Below, in pieces: positions 54,732 to 63,734 of a stretch of 64,000 bases of DNA. Position numbers and translations under genes: made by a program. Source of the stretch: Lactobacillus jensenii DSM 20557 (lineage in GTDB: Bacteria > Bacillota > Bacilli > Lactobacillales > Lactobacillaceae). The DNA is taken from contig NZ_AYYU01000003.1 in the NCBI RefSeq assembly GCF_001436455.1, forward strand, positions 1 through 64,000. The letters run 5' to 3'. How positions within the stretch are numbered: position 1 is the first letter of the stretch; every line of letters starts with the position of its first letter. A model generated the notes under the pieces. It was not told the origin of the DNA, made no database searches, and saw only the letters and a list, made by a program, of their open reading frames with translations.

Positions 54732-54758
54732 AAAAAAGAGCATAGTGCTCTTTTTTTA
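54732..54758 (+). terminator. Terminator
   Basis: AAAAAGAGCA / TGCTCTTTTTTT with TAG loop. Confidence 0.85.
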
Positions 54759-54768
54759 TGTTAGAATG

Positions 54769-54822
54769 TTGACACAGTGTCACAAAAGTGTAAAATAATA
54801 TTTGTAAGTGACACAATGTCAC
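54769..54822 (+). promoter_or_regulatory. TetR-controlled promoter with two operators
   Basis: TTGACA (54769-54774) and TAAAAT (54791-54796) form a promoter. Operator 1 TGACACAGTGTCA (54770-54782) covers the -35 box; operator 2 GTGACACAATGTCAC (54808-54822) lies just past the start of transcription. The repeats share the core TGACAC/TGTCA. Confidence 0.8.
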
Positions 54823-54843
54823 ATTATAGAAAGAGTAAAAGAT

Positions 54844-55368
54844 ATGGTAAAGTCGACTTTTCAAAATTTGAATCAAGGAAAAAAGAAGCGAGTAACTGAA
54901 GCACTAATTGATGAATTTAGCTCTTATTCATTAGCTGATGCTCAGGTAGCGAGAATTGTTAAAAGTAGTGGAATAGCTCGGGGAGCTTTTTACAAATATT
55001 TTGATGATTTAACTGATGCATATGAATATGTATATCAGTTAGTGATGAAAGATATTCATACAGGCTTAAGACCAAGTAAGGCCTTTGATGTAGAATTACT
55101 CTACCAAATGACAGCTGATTTTGTGGGTAAATCAGAGCAAAGTCCATATTTGGCTTTTATAAAGCTCCATTTAAGTAAAAATGAAGTAATGTTAACTCCT
55201 GATTTTAAACAAAAGGCAATAAGATTAAAAAATCTCGATGCTAAAACTTGGTCAGCGATGGTATTGAGTCATGAAACTATTAAACTCGTTTTATTTGATC
55301 CTGATCACAAAAATATCTATCTTGAACGTTTTAAACATAGTTTAGAGTTGTTAGATGAGGAAGGGTAG
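54844..55368 (+). CDS. TetR family repressor of ABC exporter
   Basis: Repressor of 174 aa; the helix-turn-helix lies at about residues 28-48 (LADAQVARIVKSSGIARGAFYKYF). The ATG at 54844 follows GAAAGAG; an earlier GTG at 54808 would run through operator 2. The permease and ATPase genes follow with gaps of 2 and 0 bases, so one operon under its own control. Confidence 0.88.
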   Translation: MVKSTFQNLNQGKKKRVTEALIDEFSSYSLADAQVARIVKSSGIARGAFYKYFDDLTDAYEYVYQLVMKDIHTGLRPSKAFDVELLYQMTADFVGKSEQSPYLAFIKLHLSKNEVMLTPDFKQKAIRLKNLDAKTWSAMVLSHETIKLVLFDPDHKNIYLERFKHSLELLDEEG

Positions 55369-55370
55369 CT

Positions 55371-56429
55371 ATGTATTTAGCTTTTAAAGAAATAAAAAAA
55401 GAAAAACTCAGATATGGTCTGATTGTTTTTATGATTTTTTTAATCAGTTATTTGATTTTTATACTAAGTGGTCTAGCTTTTGGATTGGCTTCTGAAAATA
55501 CACAAGCTATTTATGCTTGGCAAACTAGAAAAGTAGTTTTAAATCAGAATAGTAATATTAGTTTGAGCCAATCATTATTGACTAAGCAAGATATACCAAA
55601 TAAGTTATCTACTAATGAAGCACTTGTGGGACAGACTCCATTAGTTATAAAAAATAAAAAGAAAGCAACAATATCAGCTCAATTTGTTGGAATAAAAGCA
55701 AGCCAGTACATTTATAAGAATTTGGTAATTACAAGTGGTCGAAAAGCCAAAAGTAAAAATGAAGTTGTAGTTAGCCAAATACTTAAAAATAAGGGTTATA
55801 AATTAGGTGATAAATTAACTCTTAATGGTTCAACTGATAAATATAAAATTGTAGGTTTTACTAAAAATGCAATGATTAATATTGCTCCAATTATCTATGG
55901 AAATTTAGCAACCTGGCGTAAATTGCGTAGTGTAAATAATGAAATTGTTGCTAGTGGCATAATTTCTAAAAAAAGTGATTTTAAAGTCAATAGCAAAAAT
56001 GTAAAAACATATAGCGTAAAAACTTTTGTGAATAAATTACCAGGTTATAGCGCACAAAATCTGACTTTTGGTTTAATGATTGGATTTTTGTTTATAATTT
56101 CATTAATCATTGTTGCGGTATTCTTATACATTTTAACCATGCAAAAATTGCCTAATTTTGCAGTAATGAGAGCGCAAGGAATTCCAAGTAAAACTTTGAT
56201 TGGGTTTACTGTTAGTCAATCATTTATATTAGTTTTATTTGCTAGCTTGTTGGCATTAGTTTTAATGGAATTAACAGTATTAACTTTACCAGCAGCTGTT
56301 CCAATGCAATTTTCTCCAACTATCGCAATAGCTGGATTGTTAGGAATGTTGATTATGGGGGTTATTGGTAGTTTGATTCCTGTACGGAGTATCTTGAAAG
56401 TTGATCCAACAATGGCAATTGGGGGTTAA
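55371..56429 (+). CDS. ABC transporter permease, FtsX/MacB type
   Basis: Permease of 352 aa with a first helix (about 15-38), a large extracytoplasmic domain (about 40-225) and three C-terminal helices containing the FtsX core (VFLYILTMQKLPNFAVMRAQGIPSKTLI). Probably exports or extracts a lipid, peptide or drug together with the next gene product. Confidence 0.87.
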   Translation: MYLAFKEIKKEKLRYGLIVFMIFLISYLIFILSGLAFGLASENTQAIYAWQTRKVVLNQNSNISLSQSLLTKQDIPNKLSTNEALVGQTPLVIKNKKKATISAQFVGIKASQYIYKNLVITSGRKAKSKNEVVVSQILKNKGYKLGDKLTLNGSTDKYKIVGFTKNAMINIAPIIYGNLATWRKLRSVNNEIVASGIISKKSDFKVNSKNVKTYSVKTFVNKLPGYSAQNLTFGLMIGFLFIISLIIVAVFLYILTMQKLPNFAVMRAQGIPSKTLIGFTVSQSFILVLFASLLALVLMELTVLTLPAAVPMQFSPTIAIAGLLGMLIMGVIGSLIPVRSILKVDPTMAIGG

Positions 56430-57107
56430 ATGATGAGTACAATTGAATTAAAGAATATCAAAAAGATTTATGGTTCAGGTAATGCACAAACAATTGCTTT
56501 AAAAGGAGTGGACTTTGAAGCTGAAAAAGGTGAAGTAGTATTACTAGAAGGTCCTAGTGGTGCAGGAAAGTCAACTTTGCTAACTATTATGGGCAGCTTG
56601 CAAAAGGCAAGTAGCGGAACAATTTTATTTAATGGAGAAAATGTTACTGAATTTAGTGATAAGCAAAGAGATAATCTACGTTTAAATAAAATTGGCTTTG
56701 TTCTACAAGCTTATAATTTAGTACCTTTTTTAAAGGTTAAAGAACAATTTGAATTAGTTAATCGTGTAAAAAAGACAGGGAATTTATCATCTGATGAATT
56801 AGCTGATTTAGTTAAACTACTAGGAATTGAACAATTGCTTAATAAGTATCCTAATGAGCTTTCTGGTGGTCAAATGCAAAGAGTAGCTATTGCTAGAGCT
56901 TTATATGCTAATCCACAAGTGATTTTAGCTGATGAACCAACGGCTTCACTTGATAGCGAGAGAGTTAAAGAAGTAGGAGCCTTATTTAAAAAATTAGCTA
57001 AAAAGCAGGGAAAAGCTGTGATTTTAGTTACGCACGATCAACGCTTAGAGGCTTATTGTGATCATATTTATGATATGCTTGATGGAAATTTAACAAAAAG
57101 AAAATAA
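56430..57107 (+). CDS. ABC transporter ATP-binding protein
   Basis: ATPase of 225 aa of the LolD/MacB group. Walker A is LLEGPSGAGKSTLL, signature LSGGQMQRVAIARAL, Walker B VILADEPTASLD, switch His in LVTHD. Starts immediately after the permease stop; a second ATG one codon later is possible. Confidence 0.92.
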   Translation: MMSTIELKNIKKIYGSGNAQTIALKGVDFEAEKGEVVLLEGPSGAGKSTLLTIMGSLQKASSGTILFNGENVTEFSDKQRDNLRLNKIGFVLQAYNLVPFLKVKEQFELVNRVKKTGNLSSDELADLVKLLGIEQLLNKYPNELSGGQMQRVAIARALYANPQVILADEPTASLDSERVKEVGALFKKLAKKQGKAVILVTHDQRLEAYCDHIYDMLDGNLTKRK

Positions 57108-57137
57108 AACAGGTCTGGGTTTCCAGACCTGTTTTTG
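57104..57137. terminator. Bidirectional terminator
   Basis: AAAACAGGTCTGG / CCAGACCTGTTTTT with a GTTT loop between convergent genes. Confidence 0.9.
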
Positions 57138-57147
57138 ATTTAAGCTA

Positions 57148-58560
57148 TTATAAATTTGGATCCATAGTAAAGCTAAGAGGTGAGAGGGCAGTCTGTTTGG
57201 TAATTAATTGGGCAATTAAAGCTTGATAATTTTGAACTGCTAGGTTGGCCATTTTTTCATTCGCTTCGTCAACTAATTCAATTTCTTTTTCACGGTCACT
57301 AACAGACAATAGTTTTTGATCGTATTCATGACGAATTTGCATAAGCTCTTTACTGGTATTATCTTGAGTTGTAGACAAGTCTTTACCGTATTTACCCCAA
57401 TCACGATCCGCTAACACGCTAGCTAATTTAAATACCCAATATGCAGAATCACTTGAGTATGTTTCAGTTCCTTTATCCCACATAGCAGGAGTTTTAGTGC
57501 CTTGTGGGTAAAATGGAATGTAAACTCCTTGAGAAGTAATCCCCATACAAAGCCACTGAATCATATTTTCACCATTGAGTTCAAGTAGGTGACTTTCTTG
57601 AGTGGTAGCAACGCTAATAGGTCTAAATGTAGCATTTGAACTATTTTTCTTGTTTGTTAAATCAAATGGTGTGTTTTGATAGTGATCTTTTAGTACTCTT
57701 TGTGCATCTTGAATGGTAATTGGACGATCAGGCTTTTCCAAAAATGGTAAATAAAAGTCTTGGGGTTCCTTCTTTTTTGATGGTGTCAATAATTTTTGCC
57801 CAGCCCATACTCTTGGAGTATTATAGTGCAAGTCTGAATCGTCTTGCGTTCCAAAAATTTCTCTAAAGTTAAAAGTTCTGTCTTTAGGCCAAAGATTATT
57901 TTGATACACAAAATTTTGTAAATCTGGTGAAAAAATAAAGTTTAAGTGATCAGTGAAATCTACTTCTTGAATAGCAAGTTGATTAGATACTACAGCATAA
58001 GAATCATCAGGAATACGTTGTGCTACATAATGATGTCCTGAACCGATTTCTAAGTACCAAGCTTCATCAGGATCGGCAAATAAAATGCCATCTGCTTCAG
58101 CTGCTCCATGTTCTGTAACAATTTTACCTAATCTTTCAACCCCTTCACGGGCTGTTTTAATATAAGGTAAAACGCAAGTAACCATAGCTTCTTCTAGTAT
58201 TCCTTTTTCTGTATCAAAAGGATCAACTGCTAATACACGTCCATTGGCATATGCTGATTCAGTAGCACTCATTGCTACATGGTATTCATTAATACCATCT
58301 TCCTCAAAAACACCATATTTATCAGTCCATTCAGGCGTACTTGAGTAAGCATAACTTTTATCTGGTAAGTCCATTTCAAAGTTATTGTCATTTGAAGAAA
58401 AATGACTGTGAGCACAGATTGCCGCAGGATTAAATTTTAAATGTTTAGGCCAGGCAGTTTTACAGTCTTCGTTACGACCGATAATAACACTACCATTAAT
58501 TGAAGCTTTTTTTCCGATTAAAATTGAAGTACAAGCAGAACGACCATGTTTTGTAATCAT
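57148..58560 (-). CDS. pepD: C69 family dipeptidase
   Basis: Ntn-hydrolase dipeptidase of 470 aa. GRSACTSILIGKKAS near the N-terminus bears the catalytic Cys, followed by GRNEDCKTAWPKH. The family has broad dipeptidase activity in lactobacilli. The ATG at 58560 follows GAAAG; a GTG three codons upstream is an alternative. It shares a terminator with the ABC operon. Confidence 0.9.
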   Translation of the reverse strand: MITKHGRSACTSILIGKKASINGSVIIGRNEDCKTAWPKHLKFNPAAICAHSHFSSNDNNFEMDLPDKSYAYSSTPEWTDKYGVFEEDGINEYHVAMSATESAYANGRVLAVDPFDTEKGILEEAMVTCVLPYIKTAREGVERLGKIVTEHGAAEADGILFADPDEAWYLEIGSGHHYVAQRIPDDSYAVVSNQLAIQEVDFTDHLNFIFSPDLQNFVYQNNLWPKDRTFNFREIFGTQDDSDLHYNTPRVWAGQKLLTPSKKKEPQDFYLPFLEKPDRPITIQDAQRVLKDHYQNTPFDLTNKKNSSNATFRPISVATTQESHLLELNGENMIQWLCMGITSQGVYIPFYPQGTKTPAMWDKGTETYSSDSAYWVFKLASVLADRDWGKYGKDLSTTQDNTSKELMQIRHEYDQKLLSVSDREKEIELVDEANEKMANLAVQNYQALIAQLITKQTALSPLSFTMDPNL

Positions 58561-58641
58561 ATTAGTCACACTTTCATTAAATGTTATATTATAATCTATT
58601 ATAAGTTTTAATTAGTATTTATGAAAAGAGAGGACTTCAAA

Positions 58642-58851
58642 ATGGAAGATAAAAAAATAACTTTAACTACAGATTATGCTAATAGTAGTATTAACATAGA
58701 CTTCTCTGACAACTTGACTGATGAAGGAGAACGTGGCTACATTTTGTCGGCTTCTTTTTTATCATATGCAATTAGTGAAGGCTTATCTAAAGAAGAAATT
58801 GTTGAAATGATTTCTAATGGATACGACCAATTTACTAGCGAAAATAACTAA
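58642..58851 (+). CDS. Small acidic protein, unknown
   Basis: Protein of 69 aa, rich in Asp/Glu/Ser, probably soluble. GAGAGG eight bases before the ATG at 58642 decides the start; an upstream ATG at 58621 lies ahead of this site. It is divergent from pepD and 68 bases before a TetR gene. No family is recognised. Confidence 0.6.
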   Translation: MEDKKITLTTDYANSSINIDFSDNLTDEGERGYILSASFLSYAISEGLSKEEIVEMISNGYDQFTSENN

Positions 58852-58919
58852 ATAGCAATATAATTTTTATATATAATATAAAATTTTCTACATAAACGTT
58901 ATTTAATTGGGGTTATTCT

Positions 58920-59522
58920 ATGGCTAGAAAAAAAGAAATTCGCCGTCAACAAATTTTAGATGTGGCGTATAATCTGGCATTAAGTGAAGGAATAGAAAGC
59001 TTAACTGCGAGAAACATTGCTCAAGCCGGTGACTTTTCAACCCAACCTATTTATCTTGAATTTAAAAATATGGAGGATTTACGAACTCAGGTTTTAGAAA
59101 TCATCTCTGTAAACTTAAAGACTAAGATTTTGCAAAAGAGTTATACAGGTGGAGCTTTAATTGATTTGGATCTTTCTTATATTAACTTTGCTAAAGAACA
59201 TGTTGATTTATTTAGAGCAATGTTTGTTGATGGAAAGCTCGGAAGTGCTATTATTGCTGATACTTTGTTAAATTTGGGAATTGAAAAATTTAATGAAGAA
59301 TATAGCAAGTATAACTTAAGTGAAAAGAAAACCAAGCAAGTGGTAATGGCCAACTGGATTTCTGCAACTGGAATTGCGGCATTAATTATTAATCAAGTTG
59401 CTACATTCAGTGAAGAGCAAATTGTTAACGTCTTAAAAGCACAGATTTTAGATGCTATTGATAATGAAAATCTATCTCAAGTAGAAAATAATCCTATGTT
59501 TTCTACAAGTGATAAAGAATAA
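58920..59522 (+). CDS. TetR family regulator
   Basis: Regulator of 200 aa; helix-turn-helix at about 25-45 (LTARNIAQAGDFSTQPIYLEF). It stands directly upstream of the flavin reductase pair on the same strand (gap of 99 bases with a weak hairpin), so it may control H2O2-forming reductase expression. Confidence 0.85.
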   Translation: MARKKEIRRQQILDVAYNLALSEGIESLTARNIAQAGDFSTQPIYLEFKNMEDLRTQVLEIISVNLKTKILQKSYTGGALIDLDLSYINFAKEHVDLFRAMFVDGKLGSAIIADTLLNLGIEKFNEEYSKYNLSEKKTKQVVMANWISATGIAALIINQVATFSEEQIVNVLKAQILDAIDNENLSQVENNPMFSTSDKE

Positions 59523-59621
59523 TAGGGAGCGTTTATATTAACGGCCCCTTATTTTTATTGTTTATATAAGCAAATTAACACTATAATAAGTAATATAGAT
59601 TTCTGGAAAGGTGGTTTTTTT

Positions 59622-60158
59622 ATGAAAATCCTTGCTATTGTTGGTAGTAATGCAGAAAATTCTTATAATCGTAAGTTACTACTTGCTATAAAAAATAGAT
59701 TTACTATGCACAATATTGAACTTGCTGAAATTAAAGATTTACCTTTGTATAAAGAAGGCCAAGATACACCTCAAGTTGTTAGTGACTTAGCTAATAAAAT
59801 TGAAGCAGCTGATTTAGTATTAATTGGATCACCAGAACAACAACATTCTGTGACTAGCGCTTTAAAAAGCGCACTTGAATGGTTATCTTCAAACCTTCAT
59901 CCGTTTAAGGGGAAGCCTGTATTTATTGTGGGAACTTCTCCACTTGCTCAAGGTTCTGGCCGTTCACAGACGCGTTTGAAAAATATATTAGCAGCACCTG
60001 GCTTTTCATGCCCAGTATTTAACGGGGATGAATTTATGCTTGGTCTTGCCTCAAAGGCTTTTAATGAAGATGGTGAAATTAAAGATGAACGGACGCTTGA
60101 ATTTCTAGATCATTTCTTTGGCGAAGTTGAAGAATGGTATGAACAAATTACGAAATAG
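59622..60158 (+). CDS. NADH-dependent flavin reductase, subunit 1
   Basis: Flavodoxin-like NAD(P)H:FMN reductase of 178 aa (IVGSNAENSYNRKLL, then SPEQQHSVTSALKSALEWL). The canonical PEYxH motif is changed to PEQQH here. With the next gene it matches, as far as I recall, the L. johnsonii Nfr pair (LJ_0548/LJ_0549), needed for H2O2 formation with free FMN and oxygen. The two subunits likely form a heterodimer. Confidence 0.85.
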   Translation: MKILAIVGSNAENSYNRKLLLAIKNRFTMHNIELAEIKDLPLYKEGQDTPQVVSDLANKIEAADLVLIGSPEQQHSVTSALKSALEWLSSNLHPFKGKPVFIVGTSPLAQGSGRSQTRLKNILAAPGFSCPVFNGDEFMLGLASKAFNEDGEIKDERTLEFLDHFFGEVEEWYEQITK

Positions 60159-60170
60159 GAGGCTATTTTG

Positions 60171-60719
60171 ATGAAATTACTAGCTGTAGTAGGGACAAAT
60201 GCTGACTTTTCATTTAATCGCTTTTTAGCTAAATATATCGCTAAAAGATACGGCGATAAAGCAGAAATTGAAGTTGCAGAAATTAATACCCTTCCTTTAT
60301 TTAACCGGGAAAGTTCTGGGGATGAAAATGTCGAAAATTGGCGTGAAAAAGTAAAGTCAGCTGATGGAATTATTTTGACAACACCAGAATATGATCATGC
60401 TATTCCTGCAGCTTTAAAGAGTGCATTGGAGTGGTTAGGTTCCCACTCTGGAGCTGACTTAATGAATATGAAGCCAGCAATGGTAGTAGGGACTTCCTAT
60501 GGAATGATGGGAGCAGCTCGTGCACAAGAAGAAGCCAGAGAAATATTATTAGCTCCTGATATGAGTGCAAATGTTTTACCAGGTAATGAAGTTCTAATAG
60601 GTAGAGCAGCAGATAATTTTGATAAGGAAACTGGTGACTTAATTAATCAATCCTATATTGATCAACTTGATATTGTGATGGAAAACTTTATTAAGTTTGT
60701 TGCTCAAAGTCAAAAATAG
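60171..60719 (+). CDS. NADH-dependent flavin reductase, subunit 2
   Basis: Protein of 182 aa, paralogue of subunit 1, with the intact family motif TPEYDHAIPAALKSALEWLG and the N-terminal phosphate loop VVGTNADFSFNRFLA. It reduces FMN with NADH; reduced FMN then forms H2O2 with O2 or may serve other flavoproteins. AGGAGG eight bases before the ATG at 60171 sets the start; 12 bases separate the two genes. Confidence 0.87.
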   Translation: MKLLAVVGTNADFSFNRFLAKYIAKRYGDKAEIEVAEINTLPLFNRESSGDENVENWREKVKSADGIILTTPEYDHAIPAALKSALEWLGSHSGADLMNMKPAMVVGTSYGMMGAARAQEEAREILLAPDMSANVLPGNEVLIGRAADNFDKETGDLINQSYIDQLDIVMENFIKFVAQSQK

Positions 60720-60728
60720 AATACTTTA

Positions 60729-60775
60729 TGAAAAGAGCCTACAAGTTATTTTCATAGCTTGTAGGTCTTTTTTTT
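60729..60775 (+). terminator. Terminator
   Basis: AAAAGAGCCTACAAG pairs with CTTGTAGGTCTTTT (one bulge), followed by a long T run. Confidence 0.82.
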
Positions 60776-60832
60776 ATGGCAATAAAGGTCTAGACTAAAA
60801 TTATTAAAAGAGTATCTAATTTGGAGCGAGAA

Positions 60833-61876
60833 ATGCTAGGATTTTCAATCAATCTAGGTGAGCCTTTGACAGCTCAAACCCATAATTATATTTTAAAAAT
60901 GAGAAATGTTGGTTTTAAAGGAATATTTACTTCTTTACAGGCTCCTGAGCAAGATAGTGATCAAGTCTTAAAGGGATTAACTGAATTAAAGAAATGGTGT
61001 CACGATTTGGGCTTAGAGTTAGTAGGGGATATTTCTAAAGCTGGTATGAAAAAACTAGGATTAGAAGCAGATCTTACTAGTTTAAAAAGTTTGGGACTGA
61101 CTGGTGTTAGAATTGATGCAGGCTTTGATAACGATGAAATAGCTAAGATATCTAAAGAGTTCAGAGTAGCTTTAAATGCTAGCACAATTAGCGAAGAAGA
61201 TGTTATTAGTCTGCGTGAAAATCAGGCGGATTTTGACCATTTAGAAGCTTGGCATAATTATTATCCTCGTCCTAATACCGGATTAGATCGTGAATGGATG
61301 ATTGAACGTAATAAATGGCTAAAAAGTTATGGCTTTAAAGTTATGGCTTTTGCTCCAGGTGATGGAATCAAGAGAGCGCCTATTTTTGAAAGCTTACCTA
61401 CTTTAGAGGAGCATCGTAATGTAAGTAGCTTTTTTGCCAGTCTTGCTTTATTTAAGATGGGATTAGATTATGTCTTTATTGGAGATTGTGATTTAAGCAA
61501 TGAAAGTTTTGATCAATTTTCAGAGTATTTAAATAAAAAGGCTATTCTACTTCATTTAACAGAAAATAATAACATAACTGAACAATTAGTTAAGCATTCT
61601 TGGCATCAGAGAGCAGATTTATCAAGAGATGTTATTAGATTAGAAGAAGGTAGGAGTAGACAATTATTTTCACAAGCTAAATTGCAAGCTGGAAAAAGAT
61701 CAAAGGGTATAATTACTAGTGATAATGAACAGTATTTACGCTATGAAGGAGAATTAGAAATTGCCAAAAAAGATTTACCAGAAGATAAGCGTGTGAATAT
61801 TGTTGGAAAAGTAGCAGATTTTGATTTACCATTACTGGATATAATTGGTTCAAATCAAATGATTCTTTTTAAATAG
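60833..61876 (+). CDS. mupG: DUF871 protein, MupG-type 6-phospho-N-acetylmuramidase
   Basis: Protein of 347 aa with an alpha/beta barrel (MLGFSINLGEPL, GLTGVRIDAGF, HNYYPRPNTGL) and a C-terminal cyclophilin-like domain (RGRSRQLFSQAKL region to the end). DUF871 includes S. aureus MupG, which cleaves MurNAc-6-phosphate-GlcNAc in wall recycling. No MurP or MurQ gene is adjacent. I choose the ATG at 60833 after TGGAG. Confidence 0.82.
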   Translation: MLGFSINLGEPLTAQTHNYILKMRNVGFKGIFTSLQAPEQDSDQVLKGLTELKKWCHDLGLELVGDISKAGMKKLGLEADLTSLKSLGLTGVRIDAGFDNDEIAKISKEFRVALNASTISEEDVISLRENQADFDHLEAWHNYYPRPNTGLDREWMIERNKWLKSYGFKVMAFAPGDGIKRAPIFESLPTLEEHRNVSSFFASLALFKMGLDYVFIGDCDLSNESFDQFSEYLNKKAILLHLTENNNITEQLVKHSWHQRADLSRDVIRLEEGRSRQLFSQAKLQAGKRSKGIITSDNEQYLRYEGELEIAKKDLPEDKRVNIVGKVADFDLPLLDIIGSNQMILFK

Positions 61877-61930
61877 CTGCTTTTTACTGAAACTAAATAT
61901 TTTATAATAAGCTAAATCAAGTGTAGAATT

Positions 61931-61957
61931 ACCGGGTAGACAACTATCCGGTTTTAC
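61931..61957 (+). terminator. Weak terminator or leader hairpin
   Basis: ACCGGGTAG / CTATCCGGT, nine pairs with ACAA loop, followed by TTTTAC, between mupG and the phosphatase gene. The short T run allows partial read-through. Confidence 0.6.
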
Positions 61958-61975
61958 TTTCGAAGGAGAATATTT

Positions 61976-62758
61976 GTGCAGGCAAAAGTTTTACCACTAA
62001 AAACAATTCGTAATCCTCGTGATTTAGGAGGATATGTGACAAAAGACGGTCATAAAGTAAAAATGCAAAGATTACTTAGAACCGGGAGAATTTGTAACTT
62101 ATCTAAGCATGATCAACAATACTTAATTAATTATGGATTAAGAAAAGTAATTGATTTACGTTCAGAAAAAGAGCGTAAACAAGATCCAGATACGTTTATT
62201 TCAGGGACTAAGCATTTTAATATCTCAATATCTCCAGAAGATAATACTGAGGCAGGAACAAGTTTTGAAGACTTATTTAAAAAATTTGATGATAATTCAA
62301 TAGCTGCCTTTGAACACATGAGAGAAAATTATCGTCTAATGATTACCCGCCCTCATAGTCAACGTGCTTTTCATAGTATTTTAGAAGAGATGGCAAATAC
62401 TCCTGAAGGAGCGATTATTTTTCACTGCTCTGAAGGAAAGGATAGGACTGGATTAACAACCTTTTTCATCTTGTATATTTTAGGTGTTGATTTAGAAACT
62501 ATTAGACAAGATTACCTTTTCTCAAATTATATGCTCAATGATTATCGGGCTAAACGTGACTTAGAGGCAAAAGAAAAAGGTAGTAGTTTAGCTTTTAGAG
62601 CAAATTTACGCTCACTTGGTTCAGTAGCTGATGAATATTTAGATAATGCGATTATTACGATGTGTGAAGAATATGGTGGCATTGATTCATATATCAAAAA
62701 TCAATTATTAGTTAGTGATGAATTAATTAACTTGCTTAGAAAGTTGTATTTAGAATAA
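61976..62758 (+). CDS. Tyrosine-protein phosphatase, DSP/PTP-like
   Basis: Protein of 260 aa with the phosphatase loop HCSEGKDRTG at 150-159 (C151, R157) and the upstream NPRDLGGY and DLRSEKER elements. This matches bacterial PTP family YEP/LipA-type phosphatases, some of which act on phosphoinositides. The start is GTG after AAGGAG. Confidence 0.88.
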   Translation: MQAKVLPLKTIRNPRDLGGYVTKDGHKVKMQRLLRTGRICNLSKHDQQYLINYGLRKVIDLRSEKERKQDPDTFISGTKHFNISISPEDNTEAGTSFEDLFKKFDDNSIAAFEHMRENYRLMITRPHSQRAFHSILEEMANTPEGAIIFHCSEGKDRTGLTTFFILYILGVDLETIRQDYLFSNYMLNDYRAKRDLEAKEKGSSLAFRANLRSLGSVADEYLDNAIITMCEEYGGIDSYIKNQLLVSDELINLLRKLYLE

Positions 62759-62774
62759 ATTGAGGTAGTTTATT

Positions 62775-63704
62775 ATGATTGAAGACCTTGCAACTCATCA
62801 AGTTGTTAAAAAACACCATGCATTAGGAACATCAATAACTTTACAGTTATTTGGCACAGATCAAACTTGGATATTAGATCAAAGTGTTAAATTAATTGAT
62901 TATTATGAAGATCTTTTCACTGTAAATCGAGATAAAAGTGAAGTTATGGATATTAACCATGCAGCTGGGCTTCATCCGGTTCAAGTTTCTAGCGCAACTT
63001 ATAGTTTAGTAAAGCTTGCTGTAGAAAAAAGTTTAGAAAATTTTGGATTTAATGCCTTAATTGGTCCAGTTGTAAAATTATGGCATATTGGCTTTAAAGG
63101 GGCACGAGTTCCAAGCCAATCTGAAATAGATGAAAAAATGAAATTAATTGATCCCCAAAAAGTAGTATTGGATGATAAACAGCAAACTGTCTTTTTGGAA
63201 GAAAAAGGAATGGAACTTGACTTAGGAGGTATTGCTAAAGGCTGGATTGCTGATAGAATTCGTGATCAATGGCGGAGTTTCGGTGTATTAGCGGGGATTA
63301 TTAATTTAGGAGGAAATGTTTTATTTGTTGGACCAAGTCCTAAACGCTTAAGTGGTAAGTGGTCATTAGGAGTTCAAGATCCAATTGAAAAGAGAGGAAA
63401 AAATATTACTAGTGTAATGGTTTCTGAATGCTCGGCCGTTACTAGTGGAATTTATGAACGCTATTTAGAGGTAAATGGACATAAATATCACCATTTAATT
63501 GATCCTAGAACAGGTTATCCGGTAGAAACGAAGCTAGCAGGTGTAACTACATTTACTAAAAATAGCGTAGATGCAGAAATTGAATGTAAAAGATTATTCT
63601 TTGCTGGAAAGCCAGTTGCTAATTGGCTGAATGAAAATCGAATTGGTGCGGTTTTTGTTTATCAAAATGAAGAAGTAATCTATGAAGGCTTTGATGGTAA
63701 ATAA
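62775..63704 (+). CDS. apbE: ApbE FAD:protein FMN transferase
   Basis: Transfers FMN from FAD onto a Thr of target proteins, 309 aa. The ALGTSITL start, DLGGIAKGWIADR, INLGGNV and HHLIDPRTGYPV motifs are those of ApbE. There is no lipoprotein or Sec signal, so it works in the cytosol; the SGAT-bearing flavoprotein at 39531 is also cytosolic and is its only visible target in this window. Follows the phosphatase gene by 16 bases. Confidence 0.92.
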   Translation: MIEDLATHQVVKKHHALGTSITLQLFGTDQTWILDQSVKLIDYYEDLFTVNRDKSEVMDINHAAGLHPVQVSSATYSLVKLAVEKSLENFGFNALIGPVVKLWHIGFKGARVPSQSEIDEKMKLIDPQKVVLDDKQQTVFLEEKGMELDLGGIAKGWIADRIRDQWRSFGVLAGIINLGGNVLFVGPSPKRLSGKWSLGVQDPIEKRGKNITSVMVSECSAVTSGIYERYLEVNGHKYHHLIDPRTGYPVETKLAGVTTFTKNSVDAEIECKRLFFAGKPVANWLNENRIGAVFVYQNEEVIYEGFDGK

Positions 63705-63734
63705 AAAGAAGTAGCGTTTGCTACTTCTTTTTAT
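63702..63734. terminator. Bidirectional terminator
   Basis: AAAAAGAAGTAGC / GCTACTTCTTTTT with a GTTT loop. Confidence 0.88.

Noticed and set aside
54808-54843. Longer N-terminus for the TetR regulator (GTG at 54808)
   Set aside because: It would start in operator 2 and read through the ribosome binding site of the ATG at 54844.
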